The notes beneath the pieces were generated by a model. The model made no database searches and was not told the origin of the DNA. It was given only the letters and a program-made list of their open reading frames with translations. Below, in pieces: positions 32,545 to 41,025 of a stretch of DNA of 64,000 nucleotides (positions within the stretch are counted from its first letter, which is position 1; the number at the start of each line of letters is the position of its first letter). The translations under genes and the position numbers were made by a program. Source of the stretch: Oscillospiraceae bacterium (GTDB taxonomy: Bacteria > Bacillota > Clostridia > Oscillospirales > Oscillospiraceae); contig JAFRDQ010000086.1 in assembly GCA_017411225.1 (NCBI GenBank), forward strand, positions 1-64,000, written 5' to 3'.

Positions 32545-35538
32545 ATGGCAAATCAATATATCATTCCGCAGATCTCGGCGCTGAGCCTGCTGGTGCACAA
32601 CAAAAGCACGACGCTCACGGATCACGACTGGCAGAATCTGATCGAGCGGACGGTGCAGGATGACTGCCCGATCTTCTATCAGGCACGCAAGCTGATGGGC
32701 AGAGACAAGCCCTATCCCGGAGACGAAGAGAGCCTGTATGATGTGTTCGTGTACATCGACTTCTCCGGCATCTTCGATCGCAAGCCGGTTGGTCAGGTGC
32801 TGGAGCTGCAGAAAAAGGCAGAGGAGCTCTTTCGCCCGGAGGGGGTGGAGCTGGATATCCGTTTCGAGCTGAAACACTATGTCGCTTTCGAGCGCTCCGC
32901 AAGCATGGGAAGGGCGAACCGGCTTGCCTTTGTCCGAAAGGACATTTATGAAAAGCTCCGGGAGCACATGATGCTCGGTATGGAGATCGGTAAGTGCCAG
33001 CTCTCCAAGCTCTATGCCTATAACGCCCTGATGTTCACTGACGGCGACCGGATCACGAGCGGCGAGTTTCTGAACGCCAAACACATCATCGTCATCGACA
33101 ATCCGAAAACGCTGGTGCGGGATGTGCCGGTCATCACCGTGACGGATGACGGTTCTTTGGATGCGATGCGCACCTATCGCCGCATTCAGGATCAGATGGA
33201 TGTGGAGGTGCTGGAATTCGACGGCGAGGGTCTGGTGTCGAAGGAGCTGGCGCCGCTGCTCTGCGGCTATGAGGGCGAGCACCATTCCTTTCAGATCCGT
33301 CTGCCGTACATCAAGGGCGTTGTCCATGAGGTGGACTACAAGCGCCTGTTCCACGAGCTTAAAATCTCCGAGGTCACAGACATCTGGGGAGAGCGCCACC
33401 GGATCGACGATGTGGATCTCGTTCTCACCAAGAGCATGTTCAAGGGGTTCGGTTGGATGACTGAAAACGGACTGACCTGGGCGGAGTATCTGGAGCGCTG
33501 CCGAAAGTACGGTCACGCTCTGTATGTTTCCGGGCGGGACAAGCCGGAGCAGGACGGCGTGATCGATCTGAACTACCAGTTTCTGATCACGCTTGCCATC
33601 TCCGAGGAGGAGTTTCGCCCGTCGGATCTTCCGCTTGGCTGGGATCACTCCCCGGAGGACGATCCGCGCCAGTGGCTCACGAAGACGACGGAGACTACCT
33701 ACTACAATCTGATGGCAGACGAGAAAACACGGCTAAGCTATTTCACCCGCCGTCTGCTCGGCCACAAGCCGGATCACCCGGATGACCGATGGCGGCGTGC
33801 GGAGCTGCTGCAGAAGCACCCGGAGTTTATCCATGAGACTATCTTCACCAAGGAGCTCTCCGACCATGCGGAGCGCATCCGAAAGGGATATGCGCTGGGG
33901 CAGCTGCTGGTCGCAGGGGATAACCGGTATCTCTCGGATGATCTGATGCGTCTGCTCGCGCACATGACAGGCAGCCAGGCGCTGTGGTCGGAGTGTCTCG
34001 ATGGGAATCAGATCTATGCGCCGCAGCCGTGCTATCTCCCGTCGGATCACTACACGGTGCTCCGCAGTCCGCACATCGCCCGCAACGAGGAGGCGCTGGT
34101 CACGCCGCTGCCGAAGGCCGGGCATTTTCGGAAGAAATATCTCTCTCACCTGAATTATGTGCTGATGGTGGATTCCCGGTCGCTGATCCCGGAACGGCTG
34201 GGCGGTGCGGACTATGACGGCGATATGGTCAAGACGGTCGCGGACCCGATGCTGAATCAGTGTGTTCTGCGCAGCTTCTCTGACGGGATGCCGCCGGTTT
34301 TGAAGATTCCTGCTGCGGAGCCGCTGATCTCGGACGCGAACGACTGGCAGGCACGGTTTGAGACCGTGAAGCGTACCTTTTCCTCCCGCGTCGGGCAGAT
34401 CAGCAACGCCGCCATGCGCCGGGGCGTGATCGCCTATAACGAAAACAGCTCACCGGAGGCGCAGCAGCGCTACCGGGAGGAGACGGAAACGCTCTCCATT
34501 CTGACCGGGCTGGAGATCGACTCTGCCAAAAGCGGCGTCAAGCCGGATCTCAGTGCTTACCTCGGAAACCAGTCCTCCGTCAGGAATGTGTTTCTCCGGT
34601 ACAAGGCGATTGCCGGCGATGATGATAACCGGAAGTGGTATGAGTCCACGAAGCAGGCGCGGCTGAAAGCCTATTTTGCTTCCGTGGATTGGAGGAAGGT
34701 CAGTTCCAACCTTGAGAAGCTGCCGTATTACGCGCACAAGCTGAAGGAGGACACCGTGCTGGTTCAGCCAGAACCCGCTGACGATGCGGCGCTGTTTCTC
34801 TTCGCGCAGGACCCGGACTGGAAAACGAAGCTTGATCCGCAAGCCATGCAGAGGATGCAGGAGATCATATCCGCCTACGAGGAGGCGCAGCGGCGCTGCC
34901 GTATGCGGAGGTTTCTCCCGGATGCGTTTCCGCGCCGGAAGGACATTGTCCGCATCCTGTATGCCCGCGGGCAGGAGGAGCTGTACGATGTGGACTATCT
35001 CTACAGCCTGCTGGAGAATGTGAACTACACAAACCTGCAGGCGGCGCGTCGGATGCTCACGGAGCAGGCGTGGCACCTCACACCGCCGGAGGATCGCCGG
35101 ACGGTGTTCTACCGCATTGGGGAGCACCTGCGGAACATCTACCGGTTTGAGGAGCTGTTTTGTGATTTCCGCTGCGGTGGTTACCGGGTTCTTGGCGATC
35201 TGATCTGCGACTGGGACGATTACCTCCAGCGGGAGGGCATTGAAAATCATCTGATCTACAAGGATGACGGCGAGGATCTGCAGCACCTGCTGTATGATGC
35301 GGACCGCAAGCGGGACATTCAGGAGTATTTGATCTCGCAGTGCAGCTCTCTACTGGGCAAAGCGAATCTGACCAACAACGAGGACGTGAAATGTGCTGCC
35401 GCATTGGGAAAGCGCCGGTTCATTCTGGAAGTCATGCCGGGCGCCATTCTGGCCTATGAGCAGCTGCAGGAAATCCACAGGAAAGCGGAGAAGCGAGCGG
35501 ATCGCAGAGCATTTCTAAGGAGGTTGATTCAGAGATGA
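32545..35538 (+). CDS. Two-barrel (DPBB) RNA polymerase-like protein, RdRP/YonO related
   Basis: 997-residue protein. Residues 556-560 are Asp-Tyr-Asp-Gly-Asp inside ERLGGADYDGDMVKTV, the metal-binding DxDGD of the double-psi beta-barrel polymerases (cellular beta', eukaryotic QDE-1-type RdRP, phage YonO). About 40 residues before it, TVLRSPHIARNEEALV matches the RdRP block R-x-P-xx-x-xx-D/E-x. No DNA polymerase, reverse transcriptase or T7-like motifs are seen. Activity is not proven. AAAGGAG precedes ATG 32545. Its stop overlaps the start of the next gene (ATGA). Runs opposite to the rest of the element. Confidence 0.72.
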   Translation: MANQYIIPQISALSLLVHNKSTTLTDHDWQNLIERTVQDDCPIFYQARKLMGRDKPYPGDEESLYDVFVYIDFSGIFDRKPVGQVLELQKKAEELFRPEGVELDIRFELKHYVAFERSASMGRANRLAFVRKDIYEKLREHMMLGMEIGKCQLSKLYAYNALMFTDGDRITSGEFLNAKHIIVIDNPKTLVRDVPVITVTDDGSLDAMRTYRRIQDQMDVEVLEFDGEGLVSKELAPLLCGYEGEHHSFQIRLPYIKGVVHEVDYKRLFHELKISEVTDIWGERHRIDDVDLVLTKSMFKGFGWMTENGLTWAEYLERCRKYGHALYVSGRDKPEQDGVIDLNYQFLITLAISEEEFRPSDLPLGWDHSPEDDPRQWLTKTTETTYYNLMADEKTRLSYFTRRLLGHKPDHPDDRWRRAELLQKHPEFIHETIFTKELSDHAERIRKGYALGQLLVAGDNRYLSDDLMRLLAHMTGSQALWSECLDGNQIYAPQPCYLPSDHYTVLRSPHIARNEEALVTPLPKAGHFRKKYLSHLNYVLMVDSRSLIPERLGGADYDGDMVKTVADPMLNQCVLRSFSDGMPPVLKIPAAEPLISDANDWQARFETVKRTFSSRVGQISNAAMRRGVIAYNENSSPEAQQRYREETETLSILTGLEIDSAKSGVKPDLSAYLGNQSSVRNVFLRYKAIAGDDDNRKWYESTKQARLKAYFASVDWRKVSSNLEKLPYYAHKLKEDTVLVQPEPADDAALFLFAQDPDWKTKLDPQAMQRMQEIISAYEEAQRRCRMRRFLPDAFPRRKDIVRILYARGQEELYDVDYLYSLLENVNYTNLQAARRMLTEQAWHLTPPEDRRTVFYRIGEHLRNIYRFEELFCDFRCGGYRVLGDLICDWDDYLQREGIENHLIYKDDGEDLQHLLYDADRKRDIQEYLISQCSSLLGKANLTNNEDVKCAAALGKRRFILEVMPGAILAYEQLQEIHRKAEKRADRRAFLRRLIQR

Positions 35539-36380
35539 CGAATGAATGGGCGGAGTTCCGGGCGTATACGACGCAGCCGGTCTATACCTGTGCCTCCAAG
35601 CGAGACCACAGCTATCTTGGCCGGTTCACGATAGACATGATTCAGGAGCCGGTCGGGCTGGCGCGCATTCTCACGATTCTCGCACGGGGGTATCTGTTTC
35701 ACGATGCGGACGGAGCGCTTTTGAACGGCAGTCCCTACGACCGCACAGACCACGCCCGCCGTGCGCTTTGTGCGTGGTGCAGCGTGCCGGAAAAGAAAAA
35801 AAGCTCCGATCCTCCGGTGGACTTTCGAGCGTTGTCCACCGAATTTCCGGAGCTTGTGGATGATAGGGGCAGGGGCTGGTATTACCGGCATGTGAAGGCG
35901 GTGATTGCCTTCGTCCGCGCCCATCCGCAGGAGACGGACCAATGGACGCAGAAAAAGATCGGCCCGATTTCCAAAGGCTTCACGAACGACTGGAAGAAGA
36001 AAGTGCGCCAAATGCAGGTGCCGGTGTTTCACTACAAAACGAAGGGCGCGTGGATTCACCGGTTTGACGATATGATTGCCGACGCGCTGGAGGCAGGGCC
36101 GCTGCGGACGGAGGAATACCCGCTGCCCGACGAATATGTAAAGCGGATTGGCGAAGTGGTCTCTGATGACAAGCTGAAATCAGTCACAGCCGAGGTAATA
36201 CGGTTCTATCTCGCCAACCGCAGCGACGATACCCCGTGGGTTGTCCTCCCGGTGCAGAGCTTCGACGCCTACTACGGCAGCACCGCATTCAGCAAAAAGC
36301 AGCTTGCCGCCATACCCAAGGAGCTGATTGTGCGCGAATACCGGGACGGAATTTGCCGGATTTGCTTGATGGAATCATAA
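35535..36380 (+). CDS. Unknown protein translationally coupled to the polymerase-like gene
   Basis: 281 residues, soluble, no motif I recognise. There is a Cys-rich hint at ALCAWCS (near residues 78-84) and at the C-terminus (ICRICLMES), plus a basic helical centre (GFTNDWKKKVRQMQV). Start overlaps the stop of the polymerase-like gene by four bases, so the two are made together and the protein may be its cofactor or template/primer-handling partner (inference). Confidence 0.6.
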   Translation: MTNEWAEFRAYTTQPVYTCASKRDHSYLGRFTIDMIQEPVGLARILTILARGYLFHDADGALLNGSPYDRTDHARRALCAWCSVPEKKKSSDPPVDFRALSTEFPELVDDRGRGWYYRHVKAVIAFVRAHPQETDQWTQKKIGPISKGFTNDWKKKVRQMQVPVFHYKTKGAWIHRFDDMIADALEAGPLRTEEYPLPDEYVKRIGEVVSDDKLKSVTAEVIRFYLANRSDDTPWVVLPVQSFDAYYGSTAFSKKQLAAIPKELIVREYRDGICRICLMES

Positions 36381-36386
36381 AAAATT

Positions 36387-36410
36387 GCCCGACTCCCAAT
36401 GGAGTCGGGC
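36387..36410. terminator. Terminator between convergent genes
   Basis: Perfect 10-bp stem GCCCGACTCC/GGAGTCGGGC with a CAAT loop, ending the plus-strand pair and the minus-strand SLH gene. Confidence 0.8.
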
Positions 36411-36428
36411 ATCTTACATTGGATTTGC

Positions 36429-38585
36429 TTATTTTGCCACGTTTTCACAGAAGCGCATCAGAATGGTTGCTACCTGAGCGCGGGTGGCATTGCCCTGAGG
36501 CACAATCGTTTTTGTGGTTACGCCCTGAATCAGCTTCGCGCCGACGGCCCACTGCACGGCGTCCTTTGCCCAGCCGCTGACGCTTCCGGCGTCTGTGAAA
36601 GCAGCCAGATCGTCCTTGGCGGAGACATCATACTTCTTGAAGTTCGCGTAGCGCAGCAGAAGCGTGGCGGACTGCTCGCGCGTGACGTCTGCATCGGGGT
36701 CAAATTTGGTTGCCGAAATGCCCTTCACAATGTCGTTTCCGGCAGCCCAGCAGACGGCGTCCGTGTACCAGGTTCCATCCTTCACATCGTCGAACGGGTT
36801 GTCATATTCGGAGGCATCCGGCTCACCGGCCATGCGGTAGAGCACTGTGACGAACATGGCGCGGCTCATGGCAGTTTCCGGTGCAAAGGTGGTGTCAGAC
36901 ATGCCCTTGAAGAGACCATGCTTCACGGCATACGCAACAGAATCGGCATACCATGCGTCGTCCTTCACGTCGGTGAAGGGATTTTCATACGGCTCTTCCA
37001 GATAGACTGCGATTCTGCCCTGCGGCTTGGCGTAAGTATCGCCGATCTTGCCGCCCAGCACCTGATCGATGTACATGGCGACGATGTCGCGGGTCTTGAC
37101 GCCGTTGCCGTTGTTGATGTATTTCGCGTTTCCGCCGTCACGAAGGTCCTTGATGGTGTAAGCGGTGTCGTTGCCGTTCATGAGATAGTTGTCGGTGATG
37201 AGCGCGTAGGTCGCCTTGGGATCAAAGTCCTTTCCGGCGACGCTCTGGATCTCAACGCGGCTGACTTCCTTCGCGCGGAAGAACTTGCCGTATTCCTCGC
37301 CGGCCTGATACTCCTTGTATTTGTGAACCGCGTACTCGATGCCGGAGACCTGCCCGAAGCCGGGGCAGAGTTCCTCGCCGTAGTCTTTGGAGGGAGAGGT
37401 GCCCGCCTCCAAAATGTTCAGCAGGTCGCTGCCGGTCACATACAGAATGCCCACGCCCATGGGGGAGAAGGGCAGCGCGCGGAGCAGATCAGTTTTGGTC
37501 ACGTCGCCGGGATAGAGGAACTGATCACAGTTGCCGCCGTTCTGAATGGCGACAACCGGCGCGTCCTTCTGGAAGCCGTCAATCTTGTTTTCCGCGTACC
37601 ATTTGAGCGCGTCGGCCACGAGGTCGCCCAGGTTGGTCTCTTCCTTCCATCCGATGCTGTCCGCACCGCAGAGGGTCACGTCGTTCACAGCAATCTTGTC
37701 GGCCTCACCGGCGGCCTTGGCTTCCGCGGCGAGCTTTGCCACGTCCGCATCCGGGGTCACAGCGGGGAGCTTTTCCTCGGTGACAGCTTTGGTGGCGTTG
37801 TCGATCACATACACGCCGCAGACTGCCTTGCCGTCATTCGTGATGGAGATGGTCACGGTGGTGCCGGAAACCTCGGCGCCGGAGTTGTTCAGGCAGACGC
37901 TGATGCCGCTGCCAAACTGGACCGCCGCGGGATCGCCGAAGGTGTAGCCCTTGGCAAAGTCATCCTGGAGCAGCGACGGAACGGCGGTATCGGTCAGCGC
38001 ATAGACCGTCACCGCGCCGTCAAAGAAGCTGGCGGAAGCGTCAAAGTCGTAGTAGCCGGTGGCGTCTTCGCCTTTGGTGACGTTGGAGCTGATGACCTTG
38101 AAGGCGGCAGGCGCTTTGGCGTCACGGCTTGCCATGACGGCTTCGGCAGCCCATGGGGCGTTGATGCGGTATTCCTCTGCGTCAGCGCCGCGCAGCAGCT
38201 CCGCCTGCGTGAAATACTTATGGAGATTTGCGTGGTAGATCATGCCGGTGGTGGCGTCCGCGTAGAAAAACTCGCGGGTGCCCATGGCGGCAGCGTCATA
38301 CCCGGCGGCGTCCATCAGGTTATAGATGGCGAGACCGCGATCCACGTTGGCAGAGGCCTTGCCCTGCAGATAGTTGCCCGCGTCCACGAGCAGCACGTCC
38401 GCACCTTTGGCGGCATAATCCGCTTTCGCCGCGGCGACGGCAGCATACTGATCCACGTCGCCGTTCAAATTGCCGGTGTAAATGACGACGGTTTTGCCCT
38501 CATATGCGCCCGCGGCAGAAGCGGCGGGAACGAGCAGCGCAACGATCATCATCACGGCCAGCAGCAAAGACAATGACTTCTTCAT
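36429..38585 (-). CDS. Surface SLH protein with a degenerate 5'-nucleotidase module
   Basis: 718 residues: signal peptide (1-24), 5'-nucleotidase/UDP-sugar-hydrolase-like region (~30-520) and three SLH domains (~530-718) that bind secondary cell-wall polymer. The metal motifs are eroded: the TNDxHG position reads YTGNLNGD, LDAGD reads VDAGN, and GNHEFD reads MGTREFF; the GHxH motif is not found. The C-terminal substrate domain (AIQNGGNCDQFLYPGDVTKT, ALPFSP) remains. So hydrolase activity is doubtful, and surface binding of a ligand is possible. Expressed from a metal-type box promoter. ATG 38585. Confidence 0.83.
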   Translation of the reverse strand: MKKSLSLLLAVMMIVALLVPAASAAGAYEGKTVVIYTGNLNGDVDQYAAVAAAKADYAAKGADVLLVDAGNYLQGKASANVDRGLAIYNLMDAAGYDAAAMGTREFFYADATTGMIYHANLHKYFTQAELLRGADAEEYRINAPWAAEAVMASRDAKAPAAFKVISSNVTKGEDATGYYDFDASASFFDGAVTVYALTDTAVPSLLQDDFAKGYTFGDPAAVQFGSGISVCLNNSGAEVSGTTVTISITNDGKAVCGVYVIDNATKAVTEEKLPAVTPDADVAKLAAEAKAAGEADKIAVNDVTLCGADSIGWKEETNLGDLVADALKWYAENKIDGFQKDAPVVAIQNGGNCDQFLYPGDVTKTDLLRALPFSPMGVGILYVTGSDLLNILEAGTSPSKDYGEELCPGFGQVSGIEYAVHKYKEYQAGEEYGKFFRAKEVSRVEIQSVAGKDFDPKATYALITDNYLMNGNDTAYTIKDLRDGGNAKYINNGNGVKTRDIVAMYIDQVLGGKIGDTYAKPQGRIAVYLEEPYENPFTDVKDDAWYADSVAYAVKHGLFKGMSDTTFAPETAMSRAMFVTVLYRMAGEPDASEYDNPFDDVKDGTWYTDAVCWAAGNDIVKGISATKFDPDADVTREQSATLLLRYANFKKYDVSAKDDLAAFTDAGSVSGWAKDAVQWAVGAKLIQGVTTKTIVPQGNATRAQVATILMRFCENVAK

Positions 38586-38618
38586 GAGGAACTCCTCGCT
38601 TTCTTTTGGGATAGGTCA

Positions 38619-38663
38619 AGTATAGCGACGTGGTTTTTTTGCCACAACCTACCCCCGGGGATA
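38619..38663 (-). promoter_or_regulatory. Metal-box promoter 1 (SLH gene)
   Basis: Minus strand: box ATCCCCGGGGGTAGG, -35 TTGTGG (38642-38647), 17-base spacer, -10 TATACT (38619-38624). One of 11 promoters in the window with this design. Confidence 0.75.
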
Positions 38664-38712
38664 ATTTTTGATTTTTCAGCAGAATGCAAAAAAAGACAAA
38701 TCATTTTTTGTG

Positions 38713-38751
38713 AAAAACACAGCCCGCTGAAAAACCAGCAGGCTGTGTTTT
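38713..38751 (-). terminator. Terminator of the lipoprotein gene
   Basis: Long stem AAAACACAGCC(T/C)GCTG with AAAAA loop, then TTTTTC on the minus strand. Confidence 0.8.
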
Positions 38752-39952
38752 ATCCTACGTAAATGGAACCGGAAACACCCAGCTCCACAGCGATTCTGGC
38801 AGGGTCAACGTCCGCGTACCAGTCCGGATAGAGGAGCTTTGCAAAGCACAGCTTGTAATATAGCTGCTGCTCGGGTGTGCCGGCTTCCGCAGCGGACGGC
38901 ACGATAAGGATCCGTCTGTCCGGAAAGCGCGAGAGCAGATTTTCGTATGCGTCAGAGAGCGCGCCGGAGGTGCATTTTACCAGCACGTTCGGATTCTTCT
39001 CTCGTACCCAATCGTCGTCTACCTCGCCGCCGCCCCGGTTTTCCGCCACATTCAGGACCGTTGTTCCGGCAAGCAGAGGGCTGTATCCGGGCGTGATGTG
39101 ATCCGTGTCATATTCCAGATAGGCGGAGACTTTCTGGCAGGCATAGAGAGATTCGTTTGTGTTCTGCAGCACAAACGTCCAGTAGGCGAAGGGGTCATAG
39201 GTCCAGTGGGCATAGAGCGTCTGGTCCGCCTGAACTGTGATGACGGTTTCCGGCGCGATCAGATCTCCGCCGTCCGGCGCCGTGAACCAGCCGTCAAACG
39301 CATAGCCCGGCTGCGTCGGAGCGGGCAGCGCACCGTAGGCGTCACCCGGATAAATGCTTCGCGTCAGTTCGGAGCGCAGCAGTCTGCCGCCCTGCGGATC
39401 GAGCGAGAGCGTATACGCCTCCATCTGTGACCAGTGGGCATAAAGCGTGTGCGGCTCCGAGAGGGTTACGATCGTGTTTTCGGTGACTCTTGTGCCGCCG
39501 TTTCGGGTGAAGTACCACCCGGTAAAGGCAAATCCCGTGCGCTTTGCGTCCGGCAGGGCACCGTACACGCTGCCAGGCTGCACCTGGACGGCCTCGCGGC
39601 CGCATTCGCCGCCGTTCGGGTCCAGCGTGACAGCGATTTTTTCTTTCTGCTTCTCAATCTGCTCTCCCTGACCGGGCGTGATGATGCTTACGTTGCTCTC
39701 CGGGGTGGTCTGTTTGTCGTCTTTGGAAGGCGAGGAGGGATTATCCGGATTGGGCGAAGTATCCGGTGGTCTGGTCGGCGTTGGCGTCGGCGTGCTTTCC
39801 GGCTCCGGCGTCGGCGTTGGGGAGGGATCGGGCAGGGGCGCCTGCTCCAGCACAATATCTGCGACCGGCCCTTTCAGAATCCGCATCCGGCATCCGGCGA
39901 GGGAGCAGATCAGGCAGGCGGCAAGCAGCGCGGCAGAGAATCGTTTCACCAT
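38750..39952 (-). CDS. Lipoprotein with two InlB-type B-repeats and a BtuF-like tail
   Basis: About 400 residues. Signal peptide with lipobox SLAGC, a Pro/Thr-rich linker (PTPTPEPESTPTPTPT), two Listeria-Bacteroides (InlB B-repeat/Flg_new) domains each ending in LYAHW, and a C-terminal part whose end (LCFAKLLYPDWYADVDPA) resembles the last helix of BtuF/FepB-type metal-chelate binding proteins. Cotranscribed after the CsoR-family gene (18-base gap), so presumably metal controlled. Second ATG (39952) chosen, AGGA seven bases before it. Role as a surface metal-chelate binder is inference. Confidence 0.7.
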   Translation of the reverse strand: MVKRFSAALLAACLICSLAGCRMRILKGPVADIVLEQAPLPDPSPTPTPEPESTPTPTPTRPPDTSPNPDNPSSPSKDDKQTTPESNVSIITPGQGEQIEKQKEKIAVTLDPNGGECGREAVQVQPGSVYGALPDAKRTGFAFTGWYFTRNGGTRVTENTIVTLSEPHTLYAHWSQMEAYTLSLDPQGGRLLRSELTRSIYPGDAYGALPAPTQPGYAFDGWFTAPDGGDLIAPETVITVQADQTLYAHWTYDPFAYWTFVLQNTNESLYACQKVSAYLEYDTDHITPGYSPLLAGTTVLNVAENRGGGEVDDDWVREKNPNVLVKCTSGALSDAYENLLSRFPDRRILIVPSAAEAGTPEQQLYYKLCFAKLLYPDWYADVDPARIAVELGVSGSIYVG

Positions 39953-39970
39953 GCGCATTTCCTGTGATCC

Positions 39971-40264
39971 TCACTTGGAGAAGTATTTTCTTGCGGTGTA
40001 AAATGCGTTGTCCAGCCGCTGAGTGTCATGCGATTCGTGCGCCTCCATCAGGGCTTGGTCCATTTCACCGCGCATCAGCTCGTTTGCCGTGGAGGACAGC
40101 GCAGAGCGCACTGCCGCCAGCTGTAGCATGACGCTGGTGAAATCTTCGCCCTCGTCAATCATCTTTTTCACACGAGCGAGATGGCCGAGATTTCGGTTGA
40201 TGCGGTGCCTGACAGATTTGGAATAAACCGTGCCGTGCTCTGCCTTTGATTCCTTCTGATCCAA
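39971..40264 (-). CDS. CsoR/RcnR-family regulator lacking the metal-binding residues
   Basis: 97 residues, all-helical DUF156 repressor family: RINRNLGHLARVKKMIDEGE and LQLAAVRSALSSTANELM are the hallmark helices. The key ligands are missing: the Cys of GxDC is Phe42, and the DHxxHC segment reads RGEMDQAL (65-72). It may sense something else, be locked, or act with the second family member (55598-55948). Start is TTG at 40264 with GGAGG eight bases upstream; no ATG is suitable. First gene of a unit with the lipoprotein, behind its own metal-box promoter. Confidence 0.85.
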   Translation of the reverse strand: MDQKESKAEHGTVYSKSVRHRINRNLGHLARVKKMIDEGEDFTSVMLQLAAVRSALSSTANELMRGEMDQALMEAHESHDTQRLDNAFYTARKYFSK

Positions 40265-40297
40265 ACCGAGCGCCTCCTTCTTTCGGAATTTGACGAC

Positions 40298-40342
40298 ATT
40301 ATAGCCTCCTTTTGTGAGACTTCACAACCTGGGGAGGGGGAT
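40298..40342 (-). promoter_or_regulatory. Metal-box promoter 2 (CsoR-like gene and lipoprotein)
   Basis: Minus strand: box ATCCCCCTCCCCAGG, -35 TTGTGA (40322-40327), 18-base spacer, TATAAT (40298-40303). The box has C-rich rather than G-rich second half. Confidence 0.65.
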
Positions 40343-40390
40343 GTTTTTTCGGAAAAATAGCTGTGAGAACCAAATTTTGTGCAATTTTAC

Positions 40391-40434
40391 ATCCCCCGCC
40401 CCCGGTTGTGACACCGCTGGGAAAACGCTAAGAT
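40391..40434 (+). promoter_or_regulatory. Metal-box promoter 3 (ECF-type gene operon)
   Basis: Box ATCCCCCGCCCCCGG (40391-40405), -35 TTGTGA (40406-40411), 17-base spacer, TAAGAT (40429-40434). Divergent from promoter 2. Confidence 0.65.
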
Positions 40435-40464
40435 AAGTTTATTCCAAGCGGAAGGAGACGGGTT

Positions 40465-41025
40465 ATGAGCAAAATGTCTTCTGTCAGACGATCAACCATC
40501 TGTGCGCTGTGTATCGCCCTCTGCATCGTGCTGCCAGTGGCGTTCCATGCGCTGGGCGTCGGCGCAGTGTTTCTGCCGATGCACATTCCGGTGTTTCTCT
40601 GCGCGCTGACCTGCGGCTGGGGCTATGGGATGTTCTGCGGCATTGCCGGCTGCGTGCTCTCTTCGCTGCTCACGGGCATGCCGACCATCACGGGGCTGCC
40701 TGCCATGGCGGCAGAGCTTGCGATATACGGGCTAATCACCGGCCTGCTGATCCAGATCATCCATACGAAAAATGTCTACGCGGATTTATATCTCTCGGTC
40801 GTTGCCGCGATGATTCTCGGCCGTGTCGCGGCAGGCGTGATCAATGCCCTGATTTTCGCCCGCGGCGTGACCTACAGCCTTGCCATGTGGGCGTCGGCCT
40901 ATCTCTTCACGAGCTGGCCGGGCACCATACTGATTCTCATTGCCGTTCCAGCGCTGATTCTCGCGCTGATGCGCGCCAAGCTCATCCCGGAGCGTTATCC
41001 GAAAGCAGGAGGAAGAAAAGCATGA
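40465..41025 (+). CDS. ECF-type S component-like membrane protein
   Basis: 186 residues with about five to six hydrophobic helices and the Gly/Ala-rich pattern of energy-coupling-factor S components (CALCIALCIVLPVAFHALGV, MHIPVFLCALTCGWGYG, ARVAAG-type helix near 115). These capture vitamins or metals for import and borrow shared EcfA/T parts; none of those are here. AAGGAGA precedes the ATG. Substrate unknown; the metal-box promoter hints at a metal-linked cofactor. Overlaps the methyltransferase gene (ATGA). Confidence 0.75.
   Translation: MSKMSSVRRSTICALCIALCIVLPVAFHALGVGAVFLPMHIPVFLCALTCGWGYGMFCGIAGCVLSSLLTGMPTITGLPAMAAELAIYGLITGLLIQIIHTKNVYADLYLSVVAAMILGRVAAGVINALIFARGVTYSLAMWASAYLFTSWPGTILILIAVPALILALMRAKLIPERYPKAGGRKA

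Larger units (their letters stand above)
24451..36411. mobile_element. Mobilizable integrated element with tyrosine integrase, relaxase, ParM system and RNA polymerase-like protein
   Basis: Contiguous cargo of int, xis, ParB-like, relaxase, mobC, oriT-like region, ParM-type pair, Cys-rich VLP protein, primase-helicase, DPBB polymerase-like protein and a coupled unknown. There is no type IV secretion set, so it would need a helper for transfer (IME-like). The left end is set by tRNA-fMet. The right end is a guess at the terminator at 36387-36410: I did not find a second copy of the tRNA 3' end there, so the true end may be further right. Confidence 0.6.
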
